Source: Moraxella sp. FZFQ2102
Lineage (GTDB): Bacteria > Pseudomonadota > Gammaproteobacteria > Pseudomonadales > Moraxellaceae
Direction: 5' to 3'
DNA: 64,000 bases
Assembly: GCF_024137865.1 (NCBI RefSeq)
Contig: NZ_CP099960.1
Location: forward strand, 806,001 to 870,000
A program made the translations under genes and the position numbers. This document shows positions 9,011 through 16,000 of the stretch, in pieces (the first letter of the stretch is position 1; each line of letters starts with the position of its first letter). A model generated the notes under the pieces. The model had not been told where the DNA came from. It ran no database searches and saw only the letters and a program-made list of their open reading frames with translations.

Positions 9011-9316
9011 CACAATTTCTCCTGTTGGGTTCATAGGGTCATCACCGGTCGTTTACCGAAAAAGCAGGTACGGATTGGGCCGGTCAGAATGACGGTTTTT
9101 TCAGGCTGCCTGCAAATACCGATGCCGTCTGAAAAAGCAGAAGGTTCAGAACATCGCTTGCCGATGTGTCCGACAAGTCGGCATCATCATTTCCTTGGGG
9201 CTTGTTTTAAAGGCTGCCTGAAAACCCCAAATGCCGTCTGAAAAAGCCTTAAACCTGTTTTCAGACGACCTCAAAAGCACCGCTTTATCAAAAACGGTGC
9301 TTTTGCCTTATTGCCC
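9011..9316. other. Intergenic region with uptake sequences and hairpins
   Basis: Uptake sequences occur at 9122-9133 and 9231-9242, the latter paired with a degenerate inverted copy at 9260-9269. A hairpin at 9274-9303 (aaagcaccg / cggtgcttt) lies between the DUF305 gene and copA. No gene is seen. Transcription entering from the DUF305 side would probably be reduced here. Confidence 0.6.
9274..9303. terminator. Terminator downstream of the DUF305 gene
   Basis: aaagcaccg at the left pairs with cggtgcttt at the right, with T-rich flanks on both strands. The same stem motif recurs after copA near 6751-6775. Confidence 0.7.
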
Positions 9317-10060
9317 CTACTGTTTTAGCCAGTCTTGCATCAGCTTGATTTCAGGTTCTTGGGCTTTGATGATGTCTTGAGCGAGCTTTTTCATTTTTTC
9401 GTCTTTGCCGTATTCTAATTGCACTTTTGCCATATTGACCGCTCCCTTGTGGTGGGGAATCATCGCTTTGGCAAAGGCGACATCAGGGTCGGTCTCATAA
9501 ATTGCCGTCATCATTTCGCTGTGTGAATTGTCCAAGGCATAGGCTTTGGCGTGTGGGGCGTTGGCGTTTTGGGTGGTCGTGTCTTTGCCATTCAGCCAGC
9601 CATTCATCAAGTCAATTTCGGCTTGTTGTCCATCAATAATCGCTTGGGCAAGTTTTCTCATTGTTTCGTCTTTGCCAAATTCAAGCTGTACTTTTGCCAT
9701 CTCAACTGCTCCGATATGGTGCGGAATCATACCTTTGGCAAAAGCGGTATCAGCATCAGCAAGATTGCCCGCTTTGCTCATCTCATCGCCCATCTTGTTC
9801 ATCATTGCAAGATAGGCTTGGGTATGGGGCGGAGCATTTTGAGTGTCCATCGCCATAGCAGAGTGGTTCATATGGGCGTGGTTCATCTCTGCGTGCCCGT
9901 TTTGGTTATTTGGGCTGTCGTGGGTGGTTTGGGTGTGGTTATTGTCGCCTACCATCGAGTGCGTCGGCACTTCGTTTTTGCCGTCGGCACAAGCGGTTAA
10001 AGTCGCCAAAATAAGGGCAAGAGCAGATAATTGTACGGCACGGTTTTTAAACATTTTCAT
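9317..10060 (-). CDS. DUF305 family lipoprotein, tandem domains
   Basis: This 247-residue secreted protein has a lipoprotein signal ending LATLTAC (Cys24). A His/Met-rich linker follows, then two DUF305 repeats, each with the motif MIPHH.GAV.MAKVQL (FAKGMIPHH and FAKAMIPHH). DUF305 proteins are ferritin-like helical bundles often coded beside copper-resistance genes; copper binding through His and Met is likely but inferred. I prefer the ATG at 10060 (MKMFKN) because an upstream in-frame ATG would put extra residues before the signal peptide. It lies 76 bp downstream of the metallothionein-like gene and is probably co-transcribed with it from the CueR promoter. Confidence 0.85.
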   Translation of the reverse strand: MKMFKNRAVQLSALALILATLTACADGKNEVPTHSMVGDNNHTQTTHDSPNNQNGHAEMNHAHMNHSAMAMDTQNAPPHTQAYLAMMNKMGDEMSKAGNLADADTAFAKGMIPHHIGAVEMAKVQLEFGKDETMRKLAQAIIDGQQAEIDLMNGWLNGKDTTTQNANAPHAKAYALDNSHSEMMTAIYETDPDVAFAKAMIPHHKGAVNMAKVQLEYGKDEKMKKLAQDIIKAQEPEIKLMQDWLKQ

Positions 10061-10136
10061 TACAGTTTTCCTTATCAAAATGGGATTTGGCAAACATTGG
10101 GCAAACATAAGTCCGCCCAATGTTTTAGCTAATCAA

Positions 10137-10280
10137 TTACTTGCAATCACAATCGCCACAAGTGCAGTTTTGACAAATGCACGGCTCGCCATTTTGGCAG
10201 TTGCATTTTGGATTGCAATTTTGCCCTGTGCAAGATTGGCAACCGCAGTGGGCGTTTGGGTTTTTGATGATGTCGTTCAT
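10137..10280 (-). CDS. Metallothionein-like 12-cysteine protein
   Basis: This 47-residue ORF (ATG 10280, GGAGAA ribosome site just upstream) has 12 Cys, all from residue 12 to 46, mostly as CxC, CxxC and CxxxC pairs, with only one His and no aromatic residues. This composition fits a small copper thionein that holds Cu(I) in the cytoplasm; there is no signal peptide. It is the first gene after the 19-bp-spacer promoter at 10368-10398 and precedes the DUF305 gene. Similarity to a named family is not claimed; composition, operon position and a good ribosome site support it as real. Confidence 0.75.
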   Translation of the reverse strand: MNDIIKNPNAHCGCQSCTGQNCNPKCNCQNGEPCICQNCTCGDCDCK

Positions 10281-10367
10281 AACAATTCTCCAAATTAAAG
10301 GTTGATTATCAAAACAAAAACCGTTTTTAAACCACTAAAAACATTGCTTTTTTGTTTTGATGTGCGT

Positions 10368-10398
10368 ATCATAAACCATAACCTTGCGTTAGGGTCAA
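10368..10398 (-). promoter_or_regulatory. CueR-type promoter/operator for the metallothionein-DUF305 genes
   Basis: On the minus strand TTGACC (10393-10398) and TATGAT (10368-10373) are 19 bp apart, the elongated spacer typical of MerR-family activators. The spacer region carries the imperfect dyad AACCTTG..CAAGGGTT around cgttagggt. The cueR gene diverges from it. Activation by copper through CueR is inferred. Confidence 0.85.
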
Positions 10399-10452
10399 GG
10401 GTTATTTTTACGGATTGACAATTTTTTACAAACGCCAAAACAAGGAGCAACA

Positions 10453-10857
10453 ATGAACATCGGTCAAGCGTCCAAAGCCACAGGGCTATCCATCAAGCAA
10501 ATCCGTGATTATGAAAAGTTGGGTTTGTTATCAAACACTTCACGCACATCATCAGGCTATCGCATTTATGATAATGAGACACTAATCCGCCTAAAATTCA
10601 TCGCCAAAGCAAGGGGCGTGGGCTTTTCGCTTGCCCAAATTGGCGAGCTTTTGGCACTGCAAGACAATCCACACCGCAAAAGCTGTGAAGTTAAAAGCCT
10701 GACGGGCGTGCACATTGAATTTTTGACCCAGAAAATCGAAGAACTGACACAGATGAAAGCCACCTTGCAGGCGTGGAGCGACGCCTGCACCGGCGACAAC
10801 GCCCCCGACTGCCCGATTTTAAAAGGCTTGGCGGAGGGCGGTGAGGATAAGGGCTGA
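10453..10857 (+). CDS. cueR: Copper-responsive MerR-family regulator
   Basis: This 134-residue protein has an N-terminal winged helix (MNIGQASKATGLSIKQIRDYE), a dimer coiled coil, and a C-terminal metal loop with two Cys eight residues apart (CTGDNAPDC). That spacing matches the Cu(I) ligands of CueR. A Ser sits at the position replacing the MerR mercury Cys (KSCEVK). An AAGGAG ribosome site precedes the ATG. It reads divergently from the metallothionein-DUF305 genes and likely controls both 19-bp-spacer promoters in the block. Confidence 0.9.
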   Translation: MNIGQASKATGLSIKQIRDYEKLGLLSNTSRTSSGYRIYDNETLIRLKFIAKARGVGFSLAQIGELLALQDNPHRKSCEVKSLTGVHIEFLTQKIEELTQMKATLQAWSDACTGDNAPDCPILKGLAEGGEDKG

Positions 10858-10928
10858 CAAAGTTTTTTGGCGGTTTTTTCAGGCAGGGTTAATTTAAGAA
10901 GGCCGTCTTAAAAAACACAATTTGTCGT

Positions 10929-11046
10929 TTTACCGCTGTTTTTTACCGCAAGAAGCACTTATCGGTGGTAAAAAACAGCGGTTTTTGACGCTTTGATGAG
11001 AAAAAATTCAGCCTGAAAACCGATGAGCGTTTTCAGGCTGGTTTTT
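10929..11046. terminator. Two hairpins between cueR and the DUF411 gene
   Basis: A long stem (accgctgttttttacc / ggtaaaaaacagcggt, about 10932-10984) is followed by cagcctgaaaac (11009-11020) pairing with gttttcaggctg (11029-11040) and a T run. They separate the convergent cueR and DUF411 genes and probably work in both directions. Confidence 0.75.
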
Positions 11047-11057
11047 TTGCCGAGCGT

Positions 11058-11540
11058 TCAAGGATAACTTTGGTACACGCTGTGCGTGCCGTTTTTGCCC
11101 AGCAGCAGCACATCGTAGGGGTCTTTTCGGCCGCCGTACGCTTCGCCGTCCATTCCCGGCGAGCCAATGGGCATTGCGGGCACGGCGATGCCGACGGCGT
11201 CGGGGCGTTCGGCAAGCAGGCGTTTGACTTCTGATGCGGGCGTGTGCCCTTCGACGGCGTAGCCGTCAATCACGGCGGTGTGGCAGGAGCCGTATTTGGG
11301 CGATATGCCCATTTGTGTGCGGATTTGGCTGTTGCCGGTGTCGTGGATTTTCACGCTAAAACCGTTGTCCTGCATATGCTTGACCCATTCGCCGCAGCAG
11401 CCGCAACTTGGGCTTTTGTACACTTCCAGTACGGGTTTGGCCTCTGCGGGGGCGGGGTTGGCGAGCATCCAGCCTGCGCCTGCCACGCTTGCCAAGACGG
11501 CTGATAGGGCCAAGGTTTTGCCAAAAAAGGATTTGTTCAT
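11058..11540 (-). CDS. DUF411 periplasmic metal-binding protein
   Basis: This 160-residue protein has a Sec signal peptide (cleavage near PAEA, residue ~34) and the DUF411 signature YKSPSCGCCGEW, followed later by YGSCHTAVIDGYAVEGH. DUF411 proteins are common in copper and silver resistance clusters, where the CxCC motif is thought to bind Cu(I). It is the last gene after the DUF2933 and oxidase genes on the same strand, 87 bp after the oxidase stop, with an uptake sequence (11603-11612) in the gap. Confidence 0.85.
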   Translation of the reverse strand: MNKSFFGKTLALSAVLASVAGAGWMLANPAPAEAKPVLEVYKSPSCGCCGEWVKHMQDNGFSVKIHDTGNSQIRTQMGISPKYGSCHTAVIDGYAVEGHTPASEVKRLLAERPDAVGIAVPAMPIGSPGMDGEAYGGRKDPYDVLLLGKNGTHSVYQSYP

Positions 11541-11627
11541 TGTTTTGCCTCGTCGTGGGTTAAGTGGTTTGGGGATTTTTCAGGCAGGCTTAATCAAGCA
11601 AGGCCGTCTGAAAAAGCGGTTCGGGGT

Positions 11628-13232
11628 TTATTTCACTTGCAACATTGCCATCATTCCCAGATTTTCGTGTTCCAAGATATGGCAGTGGAACATTTTGAGA
11701 CCCTTGTTTCCTTGGATAAAGCGGATGACGGCGGTTTCGCCTGGGCGCAGGTTGACCGTGTCTTTGCGGGCGCGGTAAGGCGCGGGGGCGGTGTTGCCGT
11801 TCAGGCTGGTTTGCAGCACTTCAAACTGCGTGCCGTGCAGGTGGAAGGGGTGATCCATATGGCTTTGGTTGGCCAGCGTCCATTCTTCGACATCGCCTTC
11901 GTTGCCGACAAAGTCCACGCGCTTCATATCGAAGGTTTTACCGTTGACCAAAAACACGCCTACCATATCTTGGGGAATGGTGTTTTGCATCGCGCCCGCC
12001 ATTTCACCCGCCATTGCGCCGTGATCCATTCCCTGCATACCGCCTTGGCTTTGCGTGTTTTGCATCGGCTTCATTTGTTCGCTGAACACCACTTCACGCT
12101 TGACCACAGGCGCAGGCAGCGCAGGCAGTGTGCGCAAGGCGGCAGGCAGGGCGGCATCGGCGGGGGTGAATTGCACTTCGCCCAGGTTCAGGTCGGCGGC
12201 TTTTTCCTGCACCATCATTTTGCGGCGGTCGTAGTACAGGCTGGTGAGTTCGGCCGTGGTCTGCGCCTGACCGACGGCGAACACTTCCACCCGCTCGGCG
12301 GGGGCTAAAAACAGCTCGTCGGCGGGGGCAAGCGGTTTTTCCAAGAGGCCGCCGTCGGTGCCGACCACAATCCACTGCACACCTTTGATTTTCAGGCGCA
12401 GGTAGCGGGCGCTGGTGGCGTTCCAGATACGCAGGCGCTCGTTGCCGGAGAGCTTGATTTTCGGGCGGTATTGCCCGTTAATCAGCACGAATTCGCCTTC
12501 ACGCCCGTTCATCCAGTCGAGCATTGTGTTGGGCGGAATGCTGCCGTCTTCATTCAGGCGCAAGTTGGAAATCAGCCAGTGCTGTTCGCTGTGGGCGAGC
12601 ACATCGTTTTTGGCTTTGACGATGAGCGTACCGGCCAGCCCTTTGTAGACCTGCTCGGAAACATAATTGTGCGGGTGCGGGTGATACCAGTAAGTGCCGG
12701 CGCTGCCCTCGGGCAGGGTGAAGCGGTAGGTTTTGCTCTGCCCCGGCTCTATCGGGTCTTGTGGGTTACCGTCGGCGTCGTTGGGCACATCCAGCCCGTG
12801 CCAGTGCACGGTGGTGGGCTGCGGCAGGCGGTTGGTTACGGTGATTTCCACCGTATCGCCCTCGTACACTTCAATCTGCGGCCCGGGCAGCTGCCCGTTA
12901 TACGCCCAAAACTCAGTTTCTTTGCCGCCCGCCATTGTGATTTTCACCGGCGCGGCCGTAATGGCTGCCTGAAACACGCCCGCCTGCGATGAAGCGTTGG
13001 CAAGCCTAGGCAAATCTTTAAGCGGCTGGCCCGAAGGCATCATTTCAGACGGCATCAGTTTTCCCGTTCCCTGCATATTGCCCATACCGCCCATCGTGCC
13101 GGACGCCATTTGGTGCCCTTGGCCGCCCATATCCATAGGCTGCCCGTTCATTCCGAAGCGCGACAAGGCATACCAAGACGCGCCCGCCGCACCGATGCCG
13201 ATGCCGTAGAGTAAAAATTTTCTGCGATCCAT
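11628..13232 (-). CDS. Multicopper oxidase (CopA/CueO class), intact
   Basis: This 534-residue periplasmic oxidase converts Cu(I) to less toxic Cu(II). A twin-arginine signal (MDRRKFLLYG) is followed by a Met/Gly/His-rich segment. The copper sites are all present: HWHGLD, YWYHPHPHN, HPFHLHG near residue 453 and FHCHILEHENLGMM at the C terminus. A second Met-rich stretch (about 395-430) may bind copper. It overlaps the upstream DUF2933 gene by the TAATGGA-type stop/start junction at 13232, so the pair is coupled. An uptake sequence lies inside the coding region (13044-13055). It is the intact counterpart of the interrupted oxidase at 1-4495. Confidence 0.95.
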   Translation of the reverse strand: MDRRKFLLYGIGIGAAGASWYALSRFGMNGQPMDMGGQGHQMASGTMGGMGNMQGTGKLMPSEMMPSGQPLKDLPRLANASSQAGVFQAAITAAPVKITMAGGKETEFWAYNGQLPGPQIEVYEGDTVEITVTNRLPQPTTVHWHGLDVPNDADGNPQDPIEPGQSKTYRFTLPEGSAGTYWYHPHPHNYVSEQVYKGLAGTLIVKAKNDVLAHSEQHWLISNLRLNEDGSIPPNTMLDWMNGREGEFVLINGQYRPKIKLSGNERLRIWNATSARYLRLKIKGVQWIVVGTDGGLLEKPLAPADELFLAPAERVEVFAVGQAQTTAELTSLYYDRRKMMVQEKAADLNLGEVQFTPADAALPAALRTLPALPAPVVKREVVFSEQMKPMQNTQSQGGMQGMDHGAMAGEMAGAMQNTIPQDMVGVFLVNGKTFDMKRVDFVGNEGDVEEWTLANQSHMDHPFHLHGTQFEVLQTSLNGNTAPAPYRARKDTVNLRPGETAVIRFIQGNKGLKMFHCHILEHENLGMMAMLQVK

Positions 13233-13468
13233 TATTTGTCTCCTGTGTCAAGATTGGGGCGGTGTGTTATCTTCACCGCTTCGGTTTTGGCATTGTGCGT
13301 GCCGTGGCTGCCGTGTCCGCCGTGCATAAACAGGTGCATCAGGGGGCAGAGCATCAACAGGGCGAAGGGCAAAAGTGCGGGCTTGGCAAAGGCGATGACG
13401 GCGAAGGCGGCAGCCGCCAATACCAACAGGGCTTTTTTGTTTTTTGCCAGTTTGCTTAGGGTGTTCAT
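13232..13468 (-). CDS. DUF2933-type small membrane protein
   Basis: This 78-residue protein has a hydrophobic segment of two short helices (KALLVLAAAAFAVIAFAKPALLPFALLMLCPLMH, residues ~12-46), then a His/Gly-rich tail (HLFMHGGHGSHGTH). Small proteins of this kind accompany multicopper oxidases and copper pumps. It is the first gene after the promoter at 13521-13551 and is translationally coupled to the oxidase. Its role in metal handling is inferred from context and His content. Confidence 0.7.
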   Translation of the reverse strand: MNTLSKLAKNKKALLVLAAAAFAVIAFAKPALLPFALLMLCPLMHLFMHGGHGSHGTHNAKTEAVKITHRPNLDTGDK

Positions 13469-13520
13469 CGTCGGTCTCCTTAAAGGTTTGGGTGAAACGG
13501 TTTTTTGAAAACTTGGGCTC

Positions 13521-13551
13521 AGTGTAAGCCCTTACCCTGCGTTAGGGTCAA
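13521..13551 (-). promoter_or_regulatory. Second CueR-type promoter (DUF2933-oxidase-DUF411 operon)
   Basis: On the minus strand TTGACC (13546-13551) and TACACT (13521-13526) have a 19-bp spacer. The dyad cccttaccct / agggtcaaggg closely resembles the one at 10368-10398. Both promoters therefore probably answer to the same CueR. Confidence 0.85.
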
Positions 13552-13600
13552 GGGCTTTTTTGTGGGCGCCGGGTAAAGTTTTCTTGCCGTTTCTTTACGC

Positions 13601-13846
13601 TCATAGCCTGCTGTTGTTCAGCCGCAGAGCGTTGGCAATCACCGAGGCGGAGCTCACGCTCATCACCAAGGCGGCAATCATCGGCGAGAGCAGCCAGCCG
13701 GTAAAGGGGTACAGCACGCCGGCGGCAACGGGAACCCCTAGGCCGTTGTATAAGAAGGCAAATAACAGGTTTTCCTTCATATTGCGCACGGTGGCCTCAG
13801 ACAATTTGCGTGCGGTGGCAATACCCCGCAAATCGCCTTTGACCAG
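13601..13846 (-). pseudogene. C-terminal fragment of a second copper ATPase gene
   Basis: The minus strand encodes [19 protein letters not shown] through [20 protein letters not shown] and a stop, the end of a CopA-type pump. It matches the intact copA at the protein level, but the last 23 codons differ in sequence, so it comes from another copA allele. The front is missing: at 13846 it joins Acr3 sequence. The 176 bp 13671-13846 are nearly identical to 6888-7063. Confidence 0.8.
13671..13846. repeat. 176-bp direct repeat, copy 2
   Basis: This is the partner of 6888-7063, same orientation, offset 6783 bp, one visible mismatch. Recombination between the copies would delete or excise the 6.8 kb carrying most of copA and the whole copper operon set. 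Confidence 0.95.
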
Positions 13847-13848
13847 AC

Positions 13849-14028
13849 GAAATTTCCGCCCCTGCGTGCTTGATTGGCACGAGTAATTTTTTTGAATTGG
13901 CGGTGGCGGTGGCAATTTCTTTGTTCGGTTTGCACTCGGGGGCGGCATTGGCAACGGTGGTCGGTGTGCTGGTGGAAGTGCCTGTGATGCTCTCGCTAAT
14001 GTGGTGGCTTAATCGGCAGGTAAAATAA
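13849..14028 (+). pseudogene. C-terminal fragment of an Acr3 arsenite exporter
   Basis: The plus-strand frame encodes [20 protein letters not shown], then [23 protein letters not shown] and a TAA stop. This is the last two membrane helices of an Acr3 permease. It is preceded directly by the copA fragment of the opposite strand, so the first ~80 percent is missing. It is the second Acr3 tail in the window (see 4567-4645). Confidence 0.75.
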
Positions 14029-14034
14029 CGATGT

Positions 14035-14064
14035 GCCGTCTGAAACTTATTTTTCAGACGGCAT
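14035..14064. terminator. Inverted uptake-sequence pair
   Basis: GCCGTCTGAA at 14035-14044 and TTCAGACGGCAT at 14053-14064 form a short hairpin between the convergent acr3 and oxidoreductase tails. It is the rightmost uptake sequence found. Confidence 0.85.
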
Positions 14065-14080
14065 ATTTACCTTAAAACAA

Positions 14081-14808
14081 TCAAACCTTTACCAAAATCT
14101 TCCCAATCTGTGCATTGCTTTCCATATAACGGTGAGCTTCCGCCATTTCATCAAAAGCAAAAACTTTGTCAATTTCTGGTTTTAATTGACAGCTTGCTAA
14201 GCCGTCAAACACGAATTTTTTCGCTTGAGCGGGTTTTTCTGGTACGGTAGTGATTTCAAACAATTCATAGCCTCGCACGGTTAAGTGTTTGCCTAAAATT
14301 GGGAACACAGGCACGGCGATATCATCGTGGCTTAATGCACCGTAGATGATGTATTTGCCGTCTTGTGTCATTGCGTTGATAATTTTTGCTGCTTCTTTGC
14401 CACCCACAGGGTCGAACACTAAATTCACGCCTTTGCCGTTTGTAATTTCTAGTAATTTAGCCGTAACGTCATCTTCTTTGGTGGCAATCACAAAATCCGC
14501 CCCTTTCTGTAAAAGCACATCGCCTTTGGCGTGCGTGCGAGACAGAGCAATCACGTTTGCCCCTTGCATTTTGGCGATTTGAATGGCGGCAATGCCTACC
14601 GAGATGGTCGCTCCGCCCAATACAACAAAATCGCCTTTTTGCACCTTGCCAAATTCAATCAAACCGCCGTATGCGGTTACAAACATCATCCAACTGGCAG
14701 CCGCTTGCTCCATCGTCAGATTTTCAGGGTGTTTTACCACTGCGTGAACAGGCATATTCACGAGCTCGCCATAAGTGCCGTATCGTTGCCGATATTCATC
14801 GGCAAGTT
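14081..14808 (-). pseudogene. C-terminal two thirds of a zinc-type quinone oxidoreductase
   Basis: Homology begins near YGTYGELVNMPVH and continues through the Rossmann fold (GATISVGIAAIQIAK) to the C terminus QIGKILVKV. The codons read before it (14809-14878) belong to the RND-pump fragment on the other strand. The missing N-terminal part corresponds to the fragment at 6204-6466, with about 15 residues unaccounted for. Family members are NAD(P)H-dependent oxidoreductases; without the GroES-like domain this piece is dead. Confidence 0.75.
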
Positions 14809-15539
14809 TAGAGCGTTTCGACCGTGAACGCTGCATTGCAGTGGAAGCAGATTTAGCCTTAGGGCAAACCATCGGCACCGCATTATCTCAAATCAACGAG
14901 CTACAGATAATGCAAAACCTGCCTGACGGCGTGCGCGTGCCATCATCGGGCGATGCGGAAATGATGGACGAAATGTTCAGCCAATTCGGCTTTGCTATGG
15001 CGTCTGGCGTAGCGATGGTGTTGTTAGTGCTGGTATTGTTGTTCAAGGATTTCTTGCAACTGCTTACCATTTTGACCGCACTTCCGCTCTCTATTGGCGG
15101 CGCAGCAGTTGGCTTGCTCGCCTACGGTGCAGCGTTGGATATGTCTTCTGTGATCGGCATTTTGATGTTAATGGGCATCGTAACTAAAAACTCCATTTTG
15201 CTGGTGGACTTCGTGATAGAAAAACGTCAACAAGGAATGATACGCCATCAAGCCTTAATTCAATCGGGTTCGGAACGTGTCCGCCCGATTTTAATGACCA
15301 CCATTGCAATGGTAGCGGGAATGATCCCGGCCGTGTTTGCCAGCGGTGCAGGCGCGGCATTTAGAGCACCTATGGCAATCGCTGTCATTTGTGGTTTAAT
15401 CGCCTCAACCTTGTTGAGCCTAGTATTTGTGCCTGTAGTTTATTCCTTAATGGATGACCTCAGAGAATGGCTAGCCCCGAAATTAGCCAAATTAACATCA
15501 GTAACACCGGAGGATAGAATCCCAAGAAGAGAAGGATAA
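14809..15539 (+). pseudogene. C-terminal fragment of an AcrB/HAE1-type RND efflux pump
   Basis: The open frame encodes RFDRERCIAVEADL, then the C-terminal transmembrane block (GIVTKNSILLVDFVIEKR, ERVRPILMTTIAMVAGMIPA, STLLSLVFVPVVYSL) and a stop at 15539. About 240 of the usual ~1040 residues remain. It begins in mid-gene at the junction with the oxidoreductase fragment, so it cannot form a pump. Composition is unlike the DUS-rich block. Confidence 0.85.
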
Positions 15540-15554
15540 TCTTTTTGAAAAAAT

Positions 15555-15582
15555 ACTGTTTGAAATTTAAATTTCAAACGGT
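15555..15582. terminator. Palindromic terminator between RND fragment and tnpC
   Basis: gtttgaaattt / aaatttcaaac is a perfect 22-bp palindrome (15558-15579) located between the convergent genes. Confidence 0.7.
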
Positions 15583-15588
15583 ATCTCT

Positions 15589-15999
15589 TTATCGATGCTG
15601 GCGATTAACTGCAATAAGTGGCTTATTTAGCTTATCTTCTGTCATTCCATGCATATATGCATTATACTGCCATACAATAAATTGCTGTTTATATCGCTCA
15701 TTAATTTCTTCCAAACGTTGTACTTGAGCTTTTAAATTCTTAACTTGCTTTTGCAGATAATCCATTGTTACATTCGGTTCTGGATTAGCTTTAGCACTTT
15801 CTTTTATTTTTTGTTTTCGTCTAGTAAAGGCTGTTTGAATATCTGAATAATTTGCAAGAGACTGTCTCTCAATACTTTTAACATTCAGTAGTTCTGCCAC
15901 TTTATGACAGAGTAAATCCCATGTTAATTTACCCTCCCAAGTATTAATCAACATGATTATATCTTCTAAATTTTCTTCTGTAATAAGAATTTTAGGCAT
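15589..15999 (-). CDS. tnpC: TnpC-like accessory protein of a Tn554-family element
   Basis: This 136-residue protein has a central helical region with heptad character (DYLQKQVKNLKAQVQRLEEI). Its size, coiled coil and position one base after the tnpB stop match Tn554 TnpC, which aids orientation of transposition. The first 50 residues (TWEGKLTWDLLCHKVAELLNV) read as a DNA-binding-type helical domain, which is inference. AT-rich like its upstream partners. Confidence 0.65.
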   Translation of the reverse strand: MPKILITEENLEDIIMLINTWEGKLTWDLLCHKVAELLNVKSIERQSLANYSDIQTAFTRRKQKIKESAKANPEPNVTMDYLQKQVKNLKAQVQRLEEINERYKQQFIVWQYNAYMHGMTEDKLNKPLIAVNRQHR

Positions 16000-16000
16000 A

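Noticed and set aside
7070..9241. Long plus-strand frames opposite copA, up to 342 codons
   Set aside because: GC-rich antisense of a real gene; Cys/His-rich by chance from the complementary codons.
10081..10120. Upstream ATG giving a longer DUF305 protein
   Set aside because: The extra 20 residues would precede a standard lipoprotein signal, which starts at MKMFKN.
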